A DNA stretch of 37,159 bases, taken from contig JAYRWN010000184.1 in NCBI GenBank assembly GCA_041917975.1, positions 1 to 37,159 of the forward strand. The letters are read 5' to 3'. A program made the position numbers and the translations under genes. Shown piece by piece: positions 24,009 to 34,000 of this stretch. This DNA is from JAYRWN01 sp041917975 (GTDB lineage: Bacteria; Bacteroidota; Bacteroidia; Chitinophagales; Saprospiraceae). Position 1 is the first letter of the stretch. Every line of letters starts with the position of its first letter. Below the pieces are notes generated by a model, which was not told the DNA's origin, searched no databases, and saw only the letters and a program-made list of their open reading frames with translations.

Positions 24009-26957
24009 TTAATTTTTAATCAATTTTGAAGAAGCAAATCCTTCGTATGTTTTAAATCGCACGAAATACGCTCCACGGCCCAACTCATCAGGCAGGTCCC
24101 AAAACAACTCATTTTCACCTTGTTTTATTCGGCCAAAATTTTTCACTTCAATCAATTGTCCCTGCATGTTATAGAGGTAGGCAAAAAGAAAACTGTTTTT
24201 TGTGGAAGATAAGTTAAGATGCAGGTCATTATAAAATGGATTTGGGTACACCTTTAAATCTAAGAAGGAGCCAGAAAGAAAGTCAACCCCCACGGTACAA
24301 TTGTTTCCTCCGGTTTTAATAATTTGCTGGTAGACTATACTGGAATCAAAGCGGCATATAGACTGTAATTCAACAATATAATCTGTACAAGGTCTTAAGC
24401 CAGCCAAAGCATGCATGGTGTCAGACATGGTTATTTCCCATTCATTAAATTCTTTTTCATTTTCTCTTTTATATCTGATCAGATAGGCAATACCATTTGG
24501 AACGGTATCCCACTGAAGTTGCATACCTATGGCATTAGTTGCAATATCCTTATATCCGTTGATTTTAGCACATTCTTTAACAGAAGTGGATAATTCTAAA
24601 CAAAAATCTTCAACTTCTCCGGCAAATATGGTGTCACACGAACCGGGTAAATCATCGCTATCTACCAATGCCTTCATGCTTACACGCATAATCGTTTTTC
24701 CTAATTTTGTAAGGGTTGGCACGAAAAAATTGCCCGTGAAAGTCGAATCACTGCGAGAATTACTTTCCACAATTAATTCGCCTGCATCATTAAAATCATG
24801 ATCGAAATTATAATCGATCCACACTTGCCAAACTACTTTGGACTGAACGTTTTCGGCAAAGCCAGGTATTAAATTTAGATTGTATTTTTCATGTTCCATC
24901 ACTAAAAACTGTACTGAATCCGTAAGGTCCGCGTAGCCCTTGTTAGGTCCACTCTTAAATCCTTGCTGATTCAAATGAATACTGTCTATCCATTCATAAG
25001 AAGCATCTAATGCCATGGACGTGCAATATCTCTTAACCTCACATTCCGGGCATAGCGTTTGAAGTAAAGTGGAGTTCCCGGGCTCACTGATGGAATCTGT
25101 GCACACGGTTAAAACCCGCACATCATAAATGGTACAAGCCTGCAAACCCTGCAGGGTGATTTGATTGGTGGTGGTCGTCGATGACTGAAAATTTTGAGAA
25201 CTGTTTTCACGCCATTCGACACGATAAATTACCGCGGCATCCTGTGGTGTCCAGGCAATCGTTAAAGAACTGTCTGTCGCACCGGTGCTGGTAATAGCTA
25301 CTGGTGACTCACAGCATAATGTCTGATGAATCGTAGAAGAAGAAAAATCGCCCTTCGAATCTGAACAAGCGGAGCGTATTTGGACTTCTATAGCTGAACA
25401 AGAAGATAACTTCGTCAAAGCAAATGGACTTTCCACACCTTCGATAACATTCCACTCTTGGCCGGAGTATCTCCATCTCAAATCTACATGGTCAGTTTCT
25501 AACGCATTGTCCCATTTTATGATAACCTGATCGGTAAGGTTAGTTATAGCGAGGTTAGATGGAGGCGGGCAAGCCGAAAAACTGGTCATAAGCTCGGTCA
25601 TGGCAGAACTAAGATTTAAACGCCCACCACTATGAATTAATCCGGCCCAAGCCTCGACTTTGGTCACATTATTTAGTAGAATATTTTTTAAAGCCAAAAC
25701 AGTATTCAACGGATCCAATTTTAGTTGATGGGCGAAGTTAACAGAAGGGGCAGCATGCAATAAAGCTATTGCACCGCTGACTAAAGGGGTAGCATATGAT
25801 GTACCTTCAACCTCCAGATACGCTTCATCACCGGTTGAAGTCAGAATATTTACACCGGGTGCTACAAGATCAACGTGGTTAAATCCGAATCCTGAGGTGA
25901 GGCTGTTATACTCATCACATGCAGTAACTCCGATAAAAAAATTGCTGGGGCAGGTTGTCGGAAGATCACCAACTTCATCCACATCAACCTGTTCATTAGT
26001 GGTAGATCCAACACTTAAGATGCCCTCATGGCCCAATTCATCATAAATAGAACACCAAAGCGGTGCATCTTCGGGTTTACCTTGATCGATACCAAATGAG
26101 GCGTTGGTGGCGACAACAAATGCACCTTCTATCCCTTCGGTTTCATTATAAAGTTTACGTTGTTGCAGAACATAATCGTAACCTCTAAGTATATGAGCTT
26201 CAGTGAGGTCATTCAGATTATTTTTAACCATCATCAGTTTGGTTTGCCAGTTAACTCCGGTTACCCCAACCCGATTGTTACCAACAGCACCGATAATTCC
26301 TGCCACCTCAGTGCCATGATCTCCTCCGGATACCAGCCCAGTGCCGGTATAAGTGTTCATGCCATGGACATCATCAACAATACCATTTTGATCATCATCC
26401 AGTTGATTGTCAGGTACTTCATGAGGATTGACCCAGATATTGGCTGACAAATCGGGGTGGCTTAACGAAATTCCATCATCTAAGACCGCAATTACGATAT
26501 CATCCCCCAGCGCTGTTTTGCCTCCAGTAGTGTAGTCCCAAGCTGGGACAATGTTTATATCATTTCCGATGTTGCCCATAATTTGTCCGGTGTTAAACAA
26601 TGACCATTGTTCTTTAAAACGCGGGTCATTGGGAAGCCTGCGGATTTTAATCCGATGATTCATTTGAGCCACCTCTACCACAGGATTTTGCTGCAGTTGA
26701 TGCAAAATTTGATTGGTGCTGAACGGGCCGTTATTAAAGGATAAGAGGTATACGCCGGCTTTATGACTGATCGGAGTTATGGAATGATAGAAGGGGGAAT
26801 TATTTTTCTTGTTTAGTTGATCCAAAAGATCTGGTTTAGTCCACCCGGATTTAATTTTAACGAGAACTTGACCAGGTACATAGGGTAGAGTGGCTAAACC
26901 TCTTGCAGAAAATGCTAGTAATAGGGAAACAAACGAAAAAGTTAACCATTGTTTCAT
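24009..26957 (-). CDS. Large secreted subtilisin-like protease (S8) with FN3, GEVED-like and T9SS domains
   Basis: The protein has 982 residues: a signal peptide (1-22), a propeptide (about 25-105) and an S8 domain with Asp160 (IAVLDDG), His214 (GGDHGTEVAG) and Ser387 (EGTSYATPLVSGA). An acidic calcium-type loop DNQLDDDQNGIVDD follows the Asp. Beyond the catalytic domain lie two fibronectin type III-like modules (about 455-635; LTKLSSCSAIEVQIRSAC, LQGLQACTIYDVRVLTVC). Next come a GEVED-like module (about 640-790; DYNFDHDFNDAGEL, FAGEVEDFCLEL) and a third FN3-like module. A type A sorting domain (KVYPNPFYNDL to SSKLIKN) closes the protein. It is paralogous to the shorter protease at 16474-18069. 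Secreted through T9SS; substrate unknown. Confidence 0.93.
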   Translation of the reverse strand: MKQWLTFSFVSLLLAFSARGLATLPYVPGQVLVKIKSGWTKPDLLDQLNKKNNSPFYHSITPISHKAGVYLLSFNNGPFSTNQILHQLQQNPVVEVAQMNHRIKIRRLPNDPRFKEQWSLFNTGQIMGNIGNDINIVPAWDYTTGGKTALGDDIVIAVLDDGISLSHPDLSANIWVNPHEVPDNQLDDDQNGIVDDVHGMNTYTGTGLVSGGDHGTEVAGIIGAVGNNRVGVTGVNWQTKLMMVKNNLNDLTEAHILRGYDYVLQQRKLYNETEGIEGAFVVATNASFGIDQGKPEDAPLWCSIYDELGHEGILSVGSTTNEQVDVDEVGDLPTTCPSNFFIGVTACDEYNSLTSGFGFNHVDLVAPGVNILTSTGDEAYLEVEGTSYATPLVSGAIALLHAAPSVNFAHQLKLDPLNTVLALKNILLNNVTKVEAWAGLIHSGGRLNLSSAMTELMTSFSACPPPSNLAITNLTDQVIIKWDNALETDHVDLRWRYSGQEWNVIEGVESPFALTKLSSCSAIEVQIRSACSDSKGDFSSSTIHQTLCCESPVAITSTGATDSSLTIAWTPQDAAVIYRVEWRENSSQNFQSSTTTTNQITLQGLQACTIYDVRVLTVCTDSISEPGNSTLLQTLCPECEVKRYCTSMALDASYEWIDSIHLNQQGFKSGPNKGYADLTDSVQFLVMEHEKYNLNLIPGFAENVQSKVVWQVWIDYNFDHDFNDAGELIVESNSRSDSTFTGNFFVPTLTKLGKTIMRVSMKALVDSDDLPGSCDTIFAGEVEDFCLELSTSVKECAKINGYKDIATNAIGMQLQWDTVPNGIAYLIRYKRENEKEFNEWEITMSDTMHALAGLRPCTDYIVELQSICRFDSSIVYQQIIKTGGNNCTVGVDFLSGSFLDLKVYPNPFYNDLHLNLSSTKNSFLFAYLYNMQGQLIEVKNFGRIKQGENELFWDLPDELGRGAYFVRFKTYEGFASSKLIKN

Positions 26958-26982
26958 AAGGACGCATTAAGTCTTAGACCAC

Positions 26983-27015
26983 CCAAGATAGCCATTTTTA
27001 TTATTGGGTAAACAA
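26983..27015 (-). promoter_or_regulatory. Possible promoter of the large S8 protease
   Basis: On the minus strand, TTG (27013-27015), a 22-nt spacer and TATCTTGG (26983-26990) match the TTTG/TAnnTTTG promoter pattern with one mismatch in the -7 element. It lies about 26 nt ahead of the start codon, which would give a very short leader. Suggestive only. Confidence 0.3.
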
Positions 27016-27050
27016 TCAGAATGTTAAAGGTGCCAATTTCCTTTTTACGC

Positions 27051-27632
27051 TTAATGTATTCGGTCCCCGCGAATGGCTAATTGGTGCATAATAGCTGCTT
27101 CATGGTCGAGGTATTCTTGCCAACGTTCTTTTACTGATTCTTCTGTACCATATTGTTTGGCCAGGTCTATGAAAAGGCGGTAATGACCTGCCTCGGAAAC
27201 CATAAAATTGTGATAGAATTTTTGTAAATGTTCATCGGCCAAGCCTAAAGAAAGAAGCCTGAAACGCTCACAACTTCTGGCCTCTATTAGGGCACAAACC
27301 AGTAGCCTTTCAACCAACCTTTGTTCTCGGGAACCACCTTTTTTTTCAAATTTAAGTAACTCATTAACATATTCATCCTTACGCTGGTAGCCTAATTTAA
27401 GACTCCGTTTATTCAATTCGTTTAACACAGCTCTGAAGTGGCCCCACTCTTCGGTAACGATGGGTGAAAGTTCTTCGACCATCCTGGTTTTATCTGGGTA
27501 TTGTTGGATTAAGGAAATACAGGATGTCGCTGCTTTTTGTTCACAATAGGCATGATCGGTAAGAATGTCTTCCAAGCTTATAGCTGCGAGATCGACCCAT
27601 CGTGGATCTGTAGGTAATTTTAAGCCTAGCAT
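27051..27632 (-). CDS. miaE: tRNA-(ms2io6A)-hydroxylase MiaE
   Basis: The protein has 193 residues. It is a ferritin-like di-iron monooxygenase that hydroxylates the isopentenyl group of ms2i6A37 in tRNA. The iron-ligand motifs are visible in order: LTDHAYCEQKAA, TEEWGHF, IEARSCERF and SEAGHYRLF. It is cytoplasmic and of normal length. Its ATG shares one base with the stop of the upstream coiled-coil protein gene (TAATG), so the two are coupled, an odd pairing of a tRNA enzyme with an exported protein. Confidence 0.92.
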   Translation of the reverse strand: MLGLKLPTDPRWVDLAAISLEDILTDHAYCEQKAATSCISLIQQYPDKTRMVEELSPIVTEEWGHFRAVLNELNKRSLKLGYQRKDEYVNELLKFEKKGGSREQRLVERLLVCALIEARSCERFRLLSLGLADEHLQKFYHNFMVSEAGHYRLFIDLAKQYGTEESVKERWQEYLDHEAAIMHQLAIRGDRIH

Positions 27633-28660
27633 TAACCATTTTTTTGCATGCAGGTCAACAACCGGATCAGGAAATCCATGGTATAAACTTCATATTCTTC
27701 AAATCCTGTTGACCATACAATCCTTAATTTTTCTATGGGTGTTTCTTGGAGGGTTTTTTCGTCTTTACTGGAAATAATAAAATTACCATTATAAAGAGTG
27801 ATCTTTTTCTGATAGTCAACTGTTCCGCCATCGTTGAGGGTATTGGTAAGTACCACAGACTCTCCATTAATCAAAGTCAAACTTAGGTGTGAACCCTGTT
27901 GCCATTGCCCAAAACTTTGGCGTGCACGGTCAGAATGAATGGTGATAATTAAAGATAAATACTGATATCCGGGTTGGGTAGACACCAGAGCTTCCGCCTC
28001 CATATAAGCCCTATCCTTATAGTAGGAACTTAGCGCCTCAGGCGTGTATTTAAAGGCAGAAATTCCGCCAACTGTAACTTTTGTAATCTTATTATTTGTT
28101 TCAGTGACCACTTTGCATGGGCTATCTGGATTAGAGGTAGGTAAGGTAAGTTCTGAAAATAGCGTGTAGGTATTTGGCCTTGTGTTTGCATTTTCGTCAA
28201 TATGGGGTGTGCTATTAATCGTTTGAACAGTTTGAGTCAGCCCAGGCGTTACTGGTATAATTGGACCATAAGTTTGTTCGTATTTCTTTATCCATTTTAA
28301 CTGATGGGCTGGAGAAGCGCGATTAATTTGTAACAGTTCTTCCAACTTTTTTTGGGTAGTCGTCACCAGCGACTCGACTTTCGAGAGGTTCACCTGGAGG
28401 TCTTGAAGGTGTAACCTGATCTCTTTTAAGGCTTGTTGATCCCTGCTATCTTTGGCAGCATTTTCTTTAAGTTTCAAATTTTGTAACGAAAGATTTAACT
28501 CATCCAAATTTTTTCGATGTTTGTTCAATTCCTGTTCTTTTTGATCAATCAAACTTTCCAACTTTTGAGCTGTGAGTGCAGTCGTATTGATTTGCGCTGA
28601 ACCAGGTAAGACAATGGCTAAGAAGGTGAATATGTGGATAAACTGGAGACATTTTATCAT
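27632..28660 (-). CDS. Exported coiled-coil protein of unknown function
   Basis: The protein has 342 residues. A signal sequence ends near PGSAQ (22), then a long coiled coil runs from about 30 to 112 (heptad pattern in LESLIDQKEQELNKHRKNL and LQDLQVNLSKVESLVTT). A Pro/Thr-rich linker (about 125-185) leads into a beta-rich C-terminal domain with WQQGSHLSLTLINGESVVL and EKLRIVWSTGFEEYEV. No family is recognised. The C-terminal half resembles proteins that sense or bind something at the envelope, but that is only an impression. Its stop codon overlaps the miaE start. Confidence 0.6.
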   Translation of the reverse strand: MIKCLQFIHIFTFLAIVLPGSAQINTTALTAQKLESLIDQKEQELNKHRKNLDELNLSLQNLKLKENAAKDSRDQQALKEIRLHLQDLQVNLSKVESLVTTTQKKLEELLQINRASPAHQLKWIKKYEQTYGPIIPVTPGLTQTVQTINSTPHIDENANTRPNTYTLFSELTLPTSNPDSPCKVVTETNNKITKVTVGGISAFKYTPEALSSYYKDRAYMEAEALVSTQPGYQYLSLIITIHSDRARQSFGQWQQGSHLSLTLINGESVVLTNTLNDGGTVDYQKKITLYNGNFIISSKDEKTLQETPIEKLRIVWSTGFEEYEVYTMDFLIRLLTCMQKNG

Positions 28661-28704
28661 TTGGCGAATCTAGACCATCCTGGCAAAATATTCAAAATTT
28701 TCAA

Positions 28705-28732
28705 AACCTAAATTGAAAAACCCCTTTAGGTT
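28705..28732. repeat. Inverted repeat in the divergent intergenic region
   Basis: AACCTAAA (28705-28712) and TTTAGGTT (28725-28732) form an 8-bp perfect stem around a 12-nt loop. It lies between the start of the minus-strand coiled-coil gene and the plus-strand dipeptidase gene. The right arm also begins a second small palindrome, AGGTTAAGACCT. It may be an operator or transcript hairpin; no T-run follows. Confidence 0.35.
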
Positions 28733-28857
28733 AAGACCTGATTTAACTAATATTGGCTAGTTTTACACCTTAATTCTGGAGGGGTTGTCGAATTAAAAAG
28801 CATTGGGCCGGGGAAGGTAGGCACACTCAACTGGATTTTTGTTAAAAAACATCAATT

Positions 28858-30228
28858 ATGGAATGGTTAAGATTTGAAATTGAGCAAAATAAGGAAGCGT
28901 ATTTAGAAGAATTATTTACATGGTTAAGGATTCCCTCGGTCAGTGCTGATCCTGCATATAAACAAGAAGTCATCCGAGCAGCCGAATATTTAGCCCAACG
29001 GTTAAAACACATCGGTTTAGAAGATGTGGAAGTAATTGCAACCCCAGGGCACCCTATTGTCTATGGACAAAAAACAGTGGACGCATCAAAACCGACTGTA
29101 TTAGTATATGGTCACTATGATGTACAACCTCCTGATCCTTTGGATTTATGGCAATCACCTCCATTCGAACCTGTCATAAAAGACGGTAAAATCTATGCTC
29201 GTGGTTCATGCGATGATAAAGGCCAGGTTTATATGCACGTCAAAGCTTTGGAATTGATGCTTAAACATCAAGCACTACCTTGTAATGTCAAATTTATGGT
29301 GGAGGGAGAAGAGGAGGTTGGTTCGAAAAATCTGGAGAATTTTTGTAGGGCTAATCAATCTAAATTAGCTTGTGATGTCATCCTCATCTCAGACACATCC
29401 ATTATTGCTAATGATGTGCCCTCCTTAAATGTAGGGTTGAGAGGACTGAGTTATGTAGAAGTTGAAGTGGTGGGCCCGAACAAGGATTTGCATAGCGGAG
29501 TATATGGTGGTGCGGTGGGAAACCCTGTGAATATATTATGTGAAATGATTGCCTCCTTAAAAGATGACCAAAAACGGATTACCATTCCTGGCTTTTATGA
29601 CCAAGTGTTAACGGTGAGCCCGGAGGAGCGCGAGTCTATGAATGCGGCCCCTTTTGATTTGCAAGCGTATAAATCAGATTTAAATGTAAAGGATTTGCAA
29701 GGAGAGGTCGGTTATACACCACTGGAACAAACGAGTATTCGGCCCACTTTGGATGTAAACGGCATTTGGGGTGGTTACATTGGTGAAGGGGCAAAAACTG
29801 TCCTTCCGGCCAAAGCATTCGCTAAAATTTCAATGCGTTTAGTGCCAAATCAAGACCCGGAGCACATCACTGAACTGTTTAGAAAGCACTTCACGGCAAT
29901 AGCTCCACCGGCTGTGAATATCAAGGTTACACCCCATCATGGTGGTTATCCGGTGGTCATTCCGGTAGATAGTAAAGAATATAAAGCCGCTGCTAAAGCC
30001 ATGCTGACCACTTTTGAGAAGGAACCTATTCCTCAAAGAGGTGGTGGAAGTATACCTATCGTAGCTTTATTTGAAAAAGTTTTAGGTGTAAAGTCTGTCC
30101 TGATGGGTTTTGGGCTTGACTCGGATGACATTCATTCACCGAATGAACATTATGGGGTTTTCAATTTTCTGAAAGGCATAGAAACGATCCCTTATTTTTA
30201 TAAATATTACACTGAAGCCGACTTGTGA
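28858..30228 (+). CDS. M20-family dipeptidase
   Basis: This 456-residue cytoplasmic metallopeptidase (no signal peptide) belongs to the M20/M25 group that hydrolyses dipeptides with two zinc ions. Visible sites are VYGHYDVQPP (H86, D88), ARGSCDDKGQ (D119), the general-base block VEGEEEVGS (149-156), ISDTS (D179), and HSGVYGGAVGNP (H212) from the lid domain. The C-terminal metal ligand His is in DDIHSPNEH. The full expected length is present. It lies 9 nt ahead of trmD and is probably cotranscribed. Confidence 0.93.
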   Translation: MEWLRFEIEQNKEAYLEELFTWLRIPSVSADPAYKQEVIRAAEYLAQRLKHIGLEDVEVIATPGHPIVYGQKTVDASKPTVLVYGHYDVQPPDPLDLWQSPPFEPVIKDGKIYARGSCDDKGQVYMHVKALELMLKHQALPCNVKFMVEGEEEVGSKNLENFCRANQSKLACDVILISDTSIIANDVPSLNVGLRGLSYVEVEVVGPNKDLHSGVYGGAVGNPVNILCEMIASLKDDQKRITIPGFYDQVLTVSPEERESMNAAPFDLQAYKSDLNVKDLQGEVGYTPLEQTSIRPTLDVNGIWGGYIGEGAKTVLPAKAFAKISMRLVPNQDPEHITELFRKHFTAIAPPAVNIKVTPHHGGYPVVIPVDSKEYKAAAKAMLTTFEKEPIPQRGGGSIPIVALFEKVLGVKSVLMGFGLDSDDIHSPNEHYGVFNFLKGIETIPYFYKYYTEADL

Positions 30229-30237
30229 TAAAACCAT

Positions 30238-30924
30238 ATGCTCAGGTTTGACATAATAAGTGCTGTTCCGGAGCTGATGGATAGCCCATTCAGTCATTCC
30301 ATTATGCGTCGTGCGGTAGAAAGGAGCCTTTTACAAGTGTATACGCACGACTTGAGGAAATATGGAATAGGTAAACACCAACAAATAGATGACTACCAAT
30401 TTGGAGGCGGGGCTGGAATGGTGATGATGATCGAGCCCATAGAGTCCTGCTTATCCGTTCTGAAAAATGACCGCGTGTATGATGAAATTATCTATCTGAC
30501 TCCCGATGGGGAGATATTCGATCAGGCTATGGCTAATCAATTATCCCTATTGAACAATATCATTTTACTTTGCGGTCATTACAAAGGGGTCGATGAAAGG
30601 GTACGAAAACATTTGGTAACCCGTGAAGTCTCCATTGGTAATTTTGTTTTATCGGGTGCTGAATTAGCGGCGGCGTTGCTTGTTGATGCCACGGCCCGAT
30701 TATTACCCGGCGTGCTAAATAATGAGGAATCGGCACTTATGGATTCATTTCAAGACAATTTGTTAGCCCCACCGGTTTACACCCGCCCGGCTGATTACAG
30801 GGGGTGGAAAGTTCCAGAGGTCTTACTCAGTGGTCATGATAAAAAGATAGAAGAGTGGAGGATGGATCAGGCTTTGGCCAGAACCCTTGAAAGGCGTCCA
30901 GATTTGTTGGATGGATTAGAATGA
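30238..30924 (+). CDS. trmD: tRNA (guanine-N1-)-methyltransferase TrmD
   Basis: This 228-residue SPOUT-family enzyme makes m1G37 in tRNAs with G36, using S-adenosylmethionine bound in a trefoil knot. Characteristic blocks are QIDDYQFGGGAGMVM (49-63), LCGHYKGVDERV (111-122), SIGNFVLSGAE (132-142), MDSF with the catalytic Asp169, and PPVYTRPADYRGWKVPEVLLSG. It is usually essential. It follows the M20 dipeptidase rather than the rpsP-rimM-trmD-rplS cluster of many bacteria. Confidence 0.97.
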   Translation: MLRFDIISAVPELMDSPFSHSIMRRAVERSLLQVYTHDLRKYGIGKHQQIDDYQFGGGAGMVMMIEPIESCLSVLKNDRVYDEIIYLTPDGEIFDQAMANQLSLLNNIILLCGHYKGVDERVRKHLVTREVSIGNFVLSGAELAAALLVDATARLLPGVLNNEESALMDSFQDNLLAPPVYTRPADYRGWKVPEVLLSGHDKKIEEWRMDQALARTLERRPDLLDGLE

Positions 30925-30954
30925 TCAAAACAAATTTACAACTAATCTTAACAC

Positions 30955-30982
30955 TTGTCTTAAAATAATTTTAACAAATTTG
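30955..30982 (+). promoter_or_regulatory. Likely promoter of the repeat protein gene
   Basis: TTG (30955-30957), a 17-nt spacer and CAAATTTG (30975-30982) resemble the Bacteroidota promoter, with 7 of 8 positions in the -7 element. It lies in the 137-nt gap after trmD and would give a leader of about 70 nt before the ATG at 31062. Confidence 0.45.
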
Positions 30983-31061
30983 CAGTTCTACTAAGGCATT
31001 CGGTTGTTCAATTCAGAAAGACGATTTTAATTCTTAAACCTTTAACCAAAACTACATTTGT

Positions 31062-34000
31062 ATGAAAAAGTTATACTTGATCATGACCATGGTCATAGTA
31101 GTTTTCCCTATTGTTTTAGCCGCTCAGAGTGTTGATCGATATGGGGTGATTACTACGAGGCAAAAAACCAACCAGGTAAGAACTTGTACGAAAGACGGGC
31201 TTGCTGATTTGGTCTATTTTTGGCCGCCTACCTTTGCATTCCAAACCGGTTTAATTATTACCGATACCAATGATATCATTCAAAAATACAACGTCCGTTC
31301 AAGATATAATTTTGAAGGGGAAGAACCAGGGGTTTGCCGGGTTTATGGGATAAGTTATATCGGATTGTTTGAACCGTTAACCATTGGGAAACACATCGAT
31401 TCAGTAAAGGTAAAAGGTTATTTGGTCGGGGTCACCAGCAATTATGTAACAGTGACCAAAGTTTTTGCTCAAGCCGGAGAAATCACTACCCTGGATGGGG
31501 CACATGAGGCCTTTATTTGTCTGGGAGATAATCGTCCGGACATGTTGGAAGTCAAATCTACTACCAAATCCTCAGAACCTTATGTTTATGCCTTAACTGA
31601 TGAGGCAGGAATCATCCAGAATATTTTTAGCCAACCTGTGATTAACTTCGATACAGCTACTGAATCGACTTATTACATTCACGGAATTTCTTATTCCGGT
31701 CAATTGCTTGATGCAATCGGCGAACCCATTGATGGATTTATAGCTTCTACAGAATGTTATCAGGTTTCCACCTCGCGCATTACCGTTCATATTGTTCAAG
31801 GTGCTGAGATCAAACCAGTAGTCATCAGTGCCGCAGCTGACTCCTTATATATTTGTACCGCCGATTCGGTGGAAAACAAGATTATCGTCAAGAAGACCGC
31901 AGAATCCTTTCCTTCCTCAGGATATATCGTCACCGATAAAGCAGGAAAAATTCTGGGTAGCTCAATTAATGATACATTCGATTTTAGTGCTTATAGCGAA
32001 CAAGAAATACATATCTATGCCATTGGTCATTATGGCCAATTGACAGTAGTAGTCGGAGAATCAATAGAATCTGCATCATTAGCGACCCAATGTTATGAAT
32101 TAAGTTTTAACTTTCTGGTCATTCAATCCCTCCCTGTCACTCGCAGCACGGTAAGTGCAAGTCAACCTGGAATGGTAACTTTTTGCGCAGGTGATGGTAT
32201 CCAAGACATTCTCTTCCTTTCTAATTCACTGCAGGGTAAGTCAAATTATCTATATGTTCTGACAGATCTGGACGGGCGAATAATATTTACACAAATAGCC
32301 GATAGCCTTGATTTGGAAAGCATCCCTATTGATGTGGCCCGCATCAGCGGTGTCTCATATAATGGGGTGCTCAATACTGTAGATAGCCAAATAATAGGAC
32401 AGGCCATTTTCTCAGATCAGTGTTTTGTGGTATCAGATAACTTTATAGAGGTTAAAAAAGCTTTAATACAAGGAGGACAAATAAGTAGCACTGCAAATGG
32501 AGATATATGTGTAGTTCCAGGTGGAAGTCTTACCTTAGGCTTATCGACAACGAGTGTTTCTGATCAAACTTATTTTTATATAATACAAGATGAGCAGCAA
32601 CGGGTATTACAGGTCTCTGATTCGCTCTTAACGATCAATGCCAACTGGTCAGCAGATTCCCTGGTTATCACCGGGATGTCGTTATTTGGTGACCAAACTA
32701 TTAAGGTGGGTGATAGTATAGACCTTTCTACGCTTAAAGGTTGTCTGGCTTTGTCCGACAATCAAATCAACCTCAACTTGGTGCACCTGCAAGAAAGTAC
32801 CATTTCAGCTAATGGCGTTGACACTCTGGATTTATGTTTACAAGATGATAAAGAGGCTCTGGTGATATTACAGAAGACCTACCGGGATGGAAATTATGCA
32901 TTTGCTCTTTTGGATAAGAATCAAAAAATAATTGGCATATTAGCAGGTGATACTTTAGTAGACGAAGAACTAGTAGATTCTGCAATATATATTGTTGGGG
33001 TCAACTACGCCAAAACGGCTCCCTTTAAAATTGGTGATGAACTTCCTGAAGCACCAGATTGTGCTGTCTATTCTACGAACCGTATAGTTATTCGCTCAAC
33101 TTTACTAAAAGATTTTAGATTCACCTCAAACCGCGGAGACACATTATATTTTTGCGCTAATAGTTCTGTCCTTGACTCCGTTGTTTTCGAGATTCAAAAT
33201 GCTGAACCTGATCAATCTCAAACACTGCTTTTAGTTGATCAAACCAATCAAATTTTGGCTATTGCCGATGAGCAACTCAAAATAAATTATACGGGGACGG
33301 GCACTGCAAATTTGAGAATAAAAGGTGTTGTTTACACTGGTGATTTTCTTTTGGATGTAGGCCAAGACCTCGATTCGAACGTAATTTCAAGCGGCTGCGC
33401 AAAAATTTTGGACCAGGAATTAGCCATATTTGTTGGAGATCCCAGTGCGGTGGAGGGAGGAACTGTTTCAAGTGACAAGGGAGCATCCTGGGATGTTTGT
33501 GTAAGTGATGGCCAGGCTGACGTGATCATCATGTCAAAAGCCACGGCAAGTTCAACTAACTATTCTTATGTAGTCACCTCCTCTGATGGGATAATATTGT
33601 CTGTGTCGTCCAATGCCGCCATTAATTTTGAAGGATCCGGTGGAGGACCTGTGCGCATATACGGATTATCACATGCTAACCCATTACCAAATATATTGGG
33701 TACTAATATCAGCGGAGTGCTTCCCATTGGATGTTACAACACGTCGATAAACTTTGTGACTGTAAACCGTACAGCCATAGAAGATTTTGATTTAAAAGCG
33801 ATTGAAGACTCCGCCACTCAGATATTTATCTGTAACGTTGAATCTGACCAAGATACTCTTTACACTCAAATCGTTGGCTCATCAGGAGGCAAACAAGGAT
33901 TATTAGTAACGAATTTAGATGGAATAATACTTTATTTAGATACTACTTCATTGGCTTTACCTTTAAGTGACACTTTAGAAGGTACCTACAATTTATGGGG

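Noticed and set aside
24529..24801. 90-codon open frame opposite the large S8 protease
   Set aside because: Antisense to the GEVED-like module; no recognisable domain or start signal.
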